Assembly (NCBI RefSeq): GCF_013868155.1
Contig: NZ_JACEOG010000002.1
Span: 434,001 to 498,000, forward strand
Direction: 5' to 3'
DNA: 64,000 bases
From: Aeromicrobium phoceense
GTDB taxonomy: Bacteria; Actinomycetota; Actinomycetes; Propionibacteriales; Nocardioidaceae
Shown: positions 58,645 through 64,000 of the stretch, one piece after another
How positions within the stretch are numbered: the first letter of the stretch is position 1
How the letters are laid out: the number at the start of each line of letters is the position of its first letter
Translations under genes and position numbers: made by a program
The notes under the pieces: model-generated
The model's database searches: none
The model's input: the letters and a program-made list of their open reading frames with translations, nothing else
Told to the model about the DNA's origin: nothing

Positions 58645-60395
58645 TGGCCACCGCAACCTTCGACGCGCCCGAGGCACGCAGCAGCACCGGGGTCCGGGAG
58701 CGCTCCTTCGGGACGAAGGCCTTCACGCTGCTGACGACCACCGACCACAAGGTCATCGGTCAGATGTACGCCGTGACGACGTTCTTCTTCTTCATCTTCG
58801 GCGGCATCCTGGCGCTCATCATCCGCGCCGAGCTGGCCCGCCCGGGTGGACAGTTCGTCGGCGACGAGACGTACAACCAGCTGTTCACGATGCACGGCAC
58901 GATCATGCTGCTGATGTTCGCGACGCCGTTGTTCTTCGCGTTCGGCAACATGATCATGCCGCTGCAGATCGGCGCCCCCGACGTGGCGTTCCCGCGCCTG
59001 AACATGTTCAGCTACTGGCTGTACCTGTTCGGCTCGCTGATCGCCGTCTCGGGCTTCGTCGTCCCCGGTGGCGCCGCCAGCTTCGGCTGGTTCGCCTACA
59101 TGCCGCTGTCGGACTCGATCAACAGCCCTGGTGTCGGTGGCGACCTGTGGGTCATGGGCCTCTACATGTCCGGCCTGGGCACGATCCTGGGCGCGGTCAA
59201 CTTCATCACCACGATCTTCTGCATGCGCGCACCCGGCATGACGATGTTCCGGATGCCGATCTTCGTGTGGAACACGCTGGTCACCAGCATCCTGATCATC
59301 ATCGTCTTCCCGGTGTTCGCCGCTGCGCTGCTCGCGCTGGGCGCCGACCGCATGCTCGGGGCGCACGTGTTCGACCCATCCACGGGCGGGCCGATCATGT
59401 ACCAGCACCTGTTCTGGTTCTTCGGTCACCCCGAGGTCTACATCATCGCCCTGCCGTTCTTCGGCATCATCACCGAAGTTCTGCCGGTCTTCAGCCGCAA
59501 GCCCGTGTTCGGCTACGTCGGCCTGGTCGGCGCGACGTTGGCGATCGCAGTCCTGTCGGCGGCGGTGTGGGCGCACCACATGTTCGTCACCGGCGCGGTG
59601 AATCTGGCGTTCTTCAGCTTCATGACGTTGTTGATCGGCGTGCCGACCGGCGTGAAGTTCTTCAACTGGATCGGCACGATGTGGGGAGGCTCCGTCTCCT
59701 TCGACACACCGCTGCTCTTCGCGCTGGGCTTCCTGACGACCTTCCTGTTCGGTGGCCTGACCGGCATCGTCCTGGCCTCGCCGGCCCTGGACTTCCACCT
59801 GTCCGACACCTACTTCGTGGTCGCGCACTTCCACTACGTCGTGTTCGGCACGGTCGTGTTCGCGATGTTCGCCGGCTACTACTACTGGTGGCCGAAGATC
59901 ACGGGCCGGATGCTCGACGAGAAGCTGGGCAAGATCCACTTCTGGCTGCTGTTCGTCGGCTTCCACCTGACCTTCCTGGTGCAGCACTGGCTGGGCGTCG
60001 AGGGCTTCCCGCGTCGCTACGCCGACTACCTGCCCGGCGACGGCTTCACCCGCCTGAACGAGATCTCCACGATCGGTGCGTTCCTGCTGGGAGCCTCCAC
60101 GCTGCCGTTCATCTACAACGTGTGGAAGTCTCGCAAGGCGCCACTGGTCCGCCAGGACGACCCGTGGGGCTGGGGCCGCACGCTCGAGTGGGCCACTTCC
60201 AGCCCGCCGCCGCGTCACAACTTCGTGTCGCTGCCGCGGATCCGCTCGGAGAGCCCCGCGTTCGACCTGCACCACCCGGACGTGGTCGAGCTCGAGCTGG
60301 CGCAGAACCCCGACGAGGACAAGCCGCTGGCCGACGCCCCCGATGTCGAGGGTCGTCGCGAGGCGCTCGGCAACGACCCGAAGGCTGGTGAGTGA
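58644..60395 (+). CDS. ctaD: cytochrome c oxidase subunit I
   Basis: 583 residues, twelve helices. Haem and CuB ligands: [12 protein letters not shown] (haem a His), [15 protein letters not shown] (CuB His with the cross-linked Tyr and the proton-channel Glu), WAHHMFVTG (CuB His pair) and [11 protein letters not shown] (haem a/a3 His). The C-terminal part after about residue 500 is a cytoplasmic acidic tail. It is the catalytic subunit reducing O2 to water while pumping protons. ctaF follows after 3 bp. Confidence 0.97.
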   Translation: MATATFDAPEARSSTGVRERSFGTKAFTLLTTTDHKVIGQMYAVTTFFFFIFGGILALIIRAELARPGGQFVGDETYNQLFTMHGTIMLLMFATPLFFAFGNMIMPLQIGAPDVAFPRLNMFSYWLYLFGSLIAVSGFVVPGGAASFGWFAYMPLSDSINSPGVGGDLWVMGLYMSGLGTILGAVNFITTIFCMRAPGMTMFRMPIFVWNTLVTSILIIIVFPVFAAALLALGADRMLGAHVFDPSTGGPIMYQHLFWFFGHPEVYIIALPFFGIITEVLPVFSRKPVFGYVGLVGATLAIAVLSAAVWAHHMFVTGAVNLAFFSFMTLLIGVPTGVKFFNWIGTMWGGSVSFDTPLLFALGFLTTFLFGGLTGIVLASPALDFHLSDTYFVVAHFHYVVFGTVVFAMFAGYYYWWPKITGRMLDEKLGKIHFWLLFVGFHLTFLVQHWLGVEGFPRRYADYLPGDGFTRLNEISTIGAFLLGASTLPFIYNVWKSRKAPLVRQDDPWGWGRTLEWATSSPPPRHNFVSLPRIRSESPAFDLHHPDVVELELAQNPDEDKPLADAPDVEGRREALGNDPKAGE

Positions 60396-60398
60396 GCG

Positions 60399-60794
60399 AT
60401 GCGCAAGGAATTCTGGCTGTTCTTCAGCTGCGCCATCTTCTTCGTCATCGTGACGCCGGTCTACTGGGCGGTCGCCCACGAGGTCACCGGCACGGTCGCG
60501 CTCGTCATGGCGATGCTGCTGTTCTTCATGATCAGCTTCTACCTGTGGTTCGTCGCCAAGGCGATCCCCGAGCGTCCCGAGGACCGTCAGGACGGCGAGA
60601 TCGTGGAGGGTGCCGGCGAGCTCGGCTTCTTCCCGCCCTACAGCTGGTGGCCGCTGTTCGCGGCGATGGCGTTCGGCATGCTGGTGCTGGGCGTCGTCTT
60701 CGGCTGGTGGCTGTTCATCATGGCCCTGCCGTTCGGGGCGATCTGCGTAGTCGGCTGGCTGTTCGAGTACTACCGGGGCGCGCACGCTCACTGA
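60399..60794 (+). CDS. ctaF: actinobacterial cytochrome c oxidase subunit IV
   Basis: 131 residues with four helices in two pairs (about 5-25, 30-52, 88-106, 108-124) and a hydrophilic loop AIPERPEDRQDGEIVEGAGELGFFPPYSWWPL between. The GFFPPYSWWP segment is the hallmark of actinobacterial CtaF, needed for assembly of the aa3 oxidase. GGTGAG lies upstream of the ATG. The operon ends at the hairpin 60815-60840; ctaE and qcrCAB are not nearby. Confidence 0.95.
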   Translation: MRKEFWLFFSCAIFFVIVTPVYWAVAHEVTGTVALVMAMLLFFMISFYLWFVAKAIPERPEDRQDGEIVEGAGELGFFPPYSWWPLFAAMAFGMLVLGVVFGWWLFIMALPFGAICVVGWLFEYYRGAHAH

Positions 60795-60814
60795 GCCTCG
60801 CCTCGCACGACGAT

Positions 60815-60840
60815 GCCCTCGGAGTTTCGGCTCCGGGGGC
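60815..60840 (+). terminator. terminator of the ctaCDF operon
   Basis: GCCCTCGGAG (60815-60824) pairs with CTCCGGGGGC (60831-60840, one G-T pair) around TTTCGG and is followed by GTTTCGTCG. It lies 21 bp after the ctaF stop. Confidence 0.75.
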
Positions 60841-60872
60841 GTTTCGTCGTCCGGGCGGTGGGTCGGCCTGCC

Positions 60873-60878
60873 TAGACT
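60873..60878 (+). promoter_or_regulatory. leaderless -10 of the L,D-transpeptidase gene
   Basis: TAGACT ends 7 nt before GTG 60886. Confidence 0.5.
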
Positions 60879-60885
60879 TTCAGGC

Positions 60886-62073
60886 GTGAGTACGTGGGGA
60901 ACGCGGGCCGTGGGCCTGCTGACGGTGATGGTCCTGGCTGCGTCGTGCACCGGTGGCGGAGCGGCGAGCCCGGAGGACGAGGTCGAGGCGAAGGCGCCGC
61001 TGACCATCTCGGCGAGTGTCGACGACGGTGCTTCGGACGTCGCCGTCGACACAGTCGTCACCGTCGACGGCTTCGAGGGTCAGCTGGCGGAGGTTTCCCT
61101 GGCGTCCGACGACGGGAAGTCGACCGTGCCGGGCGAGATCCACGGCGTCCGCTGGACGGCGTCCGGGCTCCTCGAGCCGGCCACCTCCTACGTGCTGAAG
61201 GCCTCGGGCACGGGCGACGACGGCAAGCCGGTCACCAGGATCTCGCGGTTCACCACCCGGGCATTGACTCTCGACGAGCAGACGTACCCCGCCGTCGCGC
61301 CGCTGGAGGGGGAGACCGTCGGGATCGGGATGCCCGTGATCGTGAGCTTCGACGTCCCGGTCACCGACCGGGCAGCGTTCGAGAAGCGGATGAAGGTCAC
61401 GGCGCAGCCGGCCACCGCCGGTGGCTGGTACTGGCTGAGCAACAACACCGCCCACTGGCGGCCGAAGCAGTACTGGAAGCCAGGCACCGAGGTGTCCGTC
61501 GACCTCGGGCTCAACAGCGTGCACGCGGGCAACGGGATCTACGGCCAGCAGGACCAGCACGTGAAGTTCCGGGTCGGGCGCTCCGTGATGACCGTCGTGG
61601 ACACCCGGCGTCACCGCGCGACGGTCAAGATCAACGGGAAGAACGTCCGCACGATCCCGGTCTCCACGGGCGACGCCGACCACCGCAGCCGCAACGGCAT
61701 CAAGGTCGTCATGGAGAAGCACCGGTCGATCGACATGGACGCCGCGACGACGGGCGTCGACTCCGACGATCCGAACTACTACAACCTCAAGGGCGTGAAG
61801 TGGGCGATGCGCGTCACGAACTCGGGCGAGTTCCTGCACGCGGCGCCGTGGTCGGGCGCAGCCCAAGGCAACGCCAACGTGAGCCACGGCTGCGTCGGCA
61901 TGAGCACCAAGGACGCGGCGTGGGTGTTCGCGCAGAGCAAGCGCGGCGACGTGGTCAGCTACGTGGGCAGTCCACGCCGGCTCGAGCCGGGCAACGGCTG
62001 GACCGACTGGAACCGCTCGTGGGACGAGTGGCTCGAGGGGTCGGCCCTGGGGGAGGACGCCGAGGGCGCCTGA
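60886..62073 (+). CDS. L,D-transpeptidase lipoprotein (Ldt)
   Basis: 395 residues from GTG 60886. A lipoprotein-type signal (VMVLAASC, Cys about 21) is followed by two Ig-like domains: ITISASVDDGASDVAVDTVVTV-type repeat (about 38-125) and FDVPVTDRAAFEKRMKVTAQP (about 140-225). The YkuD catalytic domain (about 230-355) has the active site in NANVSHGCVGMSTKDAAWVF, and a C-terminal tail ends NGWTDWNRSWDEWLEG. Such enzymes make 3-3 cross-links in peptidoglycan and are the target of carbapenems in mycobacteria. It acts at the outer face of the membrane. Confidence 0.93.
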   Translation: MSTWGTRAVGLLTVMVLAASCTGGGAASPEDEVEAKAPLTISASVDDGASDVAVDTVVTVDGFEGQLAEVSLASDDGKSTVPGEIHGVRWTASGLLEPATSYVLKASGTGDDGKPVTRISRFTTRALTLDEQTYPAVAPLEGETVGIGMPVIVSFDVPVTDRAAFEKRMKVTAQPATAGGWYWLSNNTAHWRPKQYWKPGTEVSVDLGLNSVHAGNGIYGQQDQHVKFRVGRSVMTVVDTRRHRATVKINGKNVRTIPVSTGDADHRSRNGIKVVMEKHRSIDMDAATTGVDSDDPNYYNLKGVKWAMRVTNSGEFLHAAPWSGAAQGNANVSHGCVGMSTKDAAWVFAQSKRGDVVSYVGSPRRLEPGNGWTDWNRSWDEWLEGSALGEDAEGA

Positions 62074-62077
62074 GCCC

Positions 62078-62653
62078 TCAGCCGCCCTTGGCGGCCTTCG
62101 CGGCCGCCTTCTGCTCGCGCTTGAACTCGCGCACCTTCACGAGCGACTCGGGGCTCGTGATGTCGGCGACGCTCCGGTGGCCCGGCTGCCCGTAGTCGCC
62201 GGCCGCCTCACGCCAGCCGGGGCCGTCGTAGCCGTACTGCTTGCCCAGCAGGGCGAGGAAGATCTTGGCCTTCTGCTCGCCGAAGCCGGGCAGCGCCTTG
62301 AGCCGCTTGAGGACCTCGGGACCGTCGGGGGAGCCCTGGGTCCAGATCGCGGCGGCGTCGCCGCCCCACTCGTCGCGCACGGCGGCCGCGAGGGCCTGCA
62401 CCCGTCCGGCCATGGAGCCGGGGTAGCGGTGCACGGCCGGGGTCTGGCGGAAGACCGCCTCGAACGCCTCGGGCTCCTGTCCGGCGATGTCCGCGGGGTC
62501 GAGCGTGCCCACGCGGTCGAGGATCTTCGCGGGCCCGGAGAACGCGGCCTCCATCGCGATCTGCTGGTCCAGGAGCATGCCCACGAGCAGCGCGAAGGGG
62601 TCGTCGGTCAGCAGCTGGTCGGCGGTGTCGTCGCCGGTGATCGAGAGGCTCAT
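62078..62653 (-). CDS. HhH-GPD base-excision-repair-family protein
   Basis: 191 residues from ATG 62653. DPFALLVGMLLDQQIAMEAAFSGPAKI is the N-terminal helical core. The helix-hairpin-helix element is LKRLKALPGFGEQKAKIFLALLGKQYG, and a Lys-rich tail ends the chain. It resembles small uncharacterised HhH-GPD proteins of actinobacteria that lack the iron-sulphur cysteines of EndoIII/MutY. Glycosylase activity is plausible but unproven. It overlaps the broken acyltransferase gene upstream by ATGA (62650-62653), so translation is coupled if that gene is intact. Confidence 0.85.
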   Translation of the reverse strand: MSLSITGDDTADQLLTDDPFALLVGMLLDQQIAMEAAFSGPAKILDRVGTLDPADIAGQEPEAFEAVFRQTPAVHRYPGSMAGRVQALAAAVRDEWGGDAAAIWTQGSPDGPEVLKRLKALPGFGEQKAKIFLALLGKQYGYDGPGWREAAGDYGQPGHRSVADITSPESLVKVREFKREQKAAAKAAKGG

Positions 62654-63964
62654 GGCACCATCCTCGCTCCTGCGGCGGGCGAGCTGCCACCCGCGGCCAG
62701 CTCGCGCATCCGCGCCACGAGGGTGTCGAGCCAGGCGCCGACGTTCCGCCGCGCCTCGTGGGTGTCGGGATAGCGGCAGCGCAGGTGCACGCCCGAGTCG
62801 TCGATGATGAACCACAGCATCACGCCGTGCGTGCGGATGGCCGCGCCCACGTACTGCGCGTCGAGTCCGGCCGTGTCGATCCGCACGGGGAGGCGGCGCA
62901 GGTCGAGCCACGAGACCGCGAACATGCCCGGCTGCTCGGGCATCCCGCCCCACGGCTTCATCAGGTCGGCCAGCGGCCAGGAGCCGAGCCGGATCGCCTC
63001 CTTCACCGCGGCGGAGCACGCCCGCGGGTCCTCGTCGGCGGACTCGAGCACGGAGTTCGTGATGAACCAGCCGACGGAGTCGTGCCAGCGGTCCTCGTGG
63101 CGACTGTGCACGGGGAAGACCGTCCGCAGCGGCGTGCCCGCGAGCTCGAGCGTCGTGGCCGTCATGGCAGAGACCGCGAGGGCGAGCGTCGAGACGCGCT
63201 GGTCGGCGGCGCGCGCGGAGAACGCGGCCAGCTCCCCGAGGTCGAGCACGTCGCGGATCACCACGCGCTCGGGCTGGGGCGTGGGTCGCCGGGGAGGAAG
63301 CGCGGCATCGCCCCGCCGCCCGCTTCGATGACCTCGTCCCAGCGCTGGCGGATCTCCTCCGGCGCGGGGTCGAGCCGCGCGAGCTCGACCGTGTGCTCGG
63401 CGAACGGCGGCACCGCCGCTCCGCGTCCCGGCCCTCGCGGATCCGGCCGAGCGCCGACAGCAGGTCGCGCGCCATGACGAGCAGCGACCACATGTCCACG
63501 TGCGAGTGGTCGGCCGCGATGACGAGGCTCGGGCCGTCCGCCGTCTCGATGACGCAGAACCGGTGCGACGGGCGCTGGTAGGGGCGGCAGCTCTCGTCCA
63601 GCACGTCGCGCAGCGCGTCGTTCATGGACTGCCCCGGCAATACCTCGTGCTCGGTCCAGCGTCCGGCCTCCACCGTCACCTCGTGCAGGGCGGCGGAGCC
63701 GTCGGGCCCCGGCACGAACACCGAGCGCAGGGTCCCGTGCGCCTGCACCACGGCTCGCCACGCGGCCGCCAGGTCGTCGCGGGGCACGGGAGCGCCCAGC
63801 CGCATGGCCAGCGCCATCCACGAGCCCGTGCGGTCGCCCATGCCGACGTGACGCGCCTGGTCGAACGAGACGGGCAGCTCCGGACCGGGCTCGGACACCA
63901 CGAGGTCGTGGCTGAGCAGCGGACCGAAGGGAAGGCGCAGGTGCGCGACGTGCGTGAGACGCAT
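62650..63964 (-). pseudogene. condensation/acyltransferase-like protein, broken by two one-base deletions
   Basis: Starts at ATG 63964 (TAGGTT at 63971-63976 on the minus strand ends 6 nt upstream). Frame 1 gives the N-terminal half with VIAADHSHVDMWSLLVMARDLL, a variant of the HHxxxDG acyl-transfer motif that keeps the second His and the Asp. It shifts near 63419 (should read EAAVPPFAEH) to a second frame, and near 63285 (should read GDPTPQPERVVIRDVLDL) to a third. Two added bases restore 438 codons without internal stops. The C-terminal half (TLALAVSAMTATTLEL, VGWFITNSVLE) fits the condensation/wax-synthase-like superfamily. The natural product or lipid it acts on is unknown. Either an assembly error or a recent pseudogene. 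Confidence 0.78.
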
Positions 63965-64000
63965 GCCAGTAACCTATTGCCCCGGTCACCCCCATCAGAT

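Noticed and set aside
1..64000. CRISPR arrays, rRNA/tRNA genes, prophage or replication origin
   Set aside because: No array-like repeats, no RNA gene consensus, no phage structural genes and no dnaA-box cluster were seen on either strand.

Overview
The window is high-GC (about 70%), densely packed bacterial DNA with the gene content of an Actinomycetota chromosome: an adenylylatable GSI-type glnA behind GlnR boxes, ctaC-ctaD-ctaF with an actinobacterial subunit IV, DUF3043 and DUF4191 proteins, a Tad pilus locus, PspA with PspAB, and many leaderless genes. Overall flavour is Nocardioidaceae-like (Aeromicrobium/Nocardioides relatives); that family-level call is an inference. I see no rRNA, tRNA, CRISPR array, prophage or insertion sequence. 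No gene-free stretch exceeds 300 bases; the longest are 24871-25078, 28117-28278, 43489-43638 and 42796-42939.

Layout. 1-2.7 kb: a cut-off FUSC exporter, a quinone-oxidoreductase-like dehydrogenase behind a MerR/SoxR-type operator, and an alpha/beta hydrolase. 2.7-5.8 kb: a TPP riboswitch and a thiamine salvage operon, thiM-thiE-thiD/tenA (the last a fusion). 5.8-10.9 kb: an ABC exporter (ATPase + FtsX-type permease) divergent from a histidine kinase/LuxR-type regulator pair, with an 18-bp perfect palindrome between them. 11-16.3 kb: a lipid-modification operon (FAD oxidoreductase fused to DUF1365, two cyclopropane-fatty-acid-synthase paralogues, DUF1295) that matches the gene set next to sigK in Mycobacterium tuberculosis and starts with a SigK-like promoter, although no sigK/rskA is present here. 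16.3-24.9 kb: secreted Ig-like protein, HNH endonuclease, prfC, 5'-3' exonuclease, small membrane proteins and the MetP/MetS amino-acid transporter with a 42-residue small subunit. 25-28.2 kb: putP and glnA, convergent on a strong terminator, glnA preceded by four GlnR half-sites at 11-bp spacing. 28.3-34.8 kb: secreted CHAP/LGFP protein and a tadABC-pilin operon. 34.8-43.5 kb: RDD and DUF4191 proteins and a lipoate cluster (lipA, lipB, sucB, lpdA). 43.6-50.5 kb: serine hydrolase, pepA, gcvT and a pspA-htpX-pspAB envelope-stress operon. 50.5-56.1 kb: a polytopic membrane protein, a three-gene operon of single-span secreted proteins, an aminotransferase and glycerate kinase. 56.2-64 kb: erpA, PfkB kinase, ctaCDF with a DtxR/IdeR-like iron box, an L,D-transpeptidase, an HhH-GPD protein and a broken acyltransferase.

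Themes. About 23 transcription units start with a TANNNT-like hexamer ending 6-8 nt before ATG/GTG and have no Shine-Dalgarno site, so leaderless transcription is the norm; genes inside operons instead use ATGA/GTGA/TGATG overlaps. Three single-base deletions, all shortening a run of G or C, break sucB (once) and the acyltransferase at 62650-63964 (twice). Restoring them gives full-length, in-frame family proteins, so either the assembly has residual indel errors or these genes are decaying. The most interesting signals are the SigK-like lipid operon, the regulatory sites (GlnR, MerR, iron box, palindromes), the pspA-htpX-pspAB module, and the dispersed 'CTCGCTGCGCTCGCC' repeat that has been absorbed into the DUF4191 reading frame.
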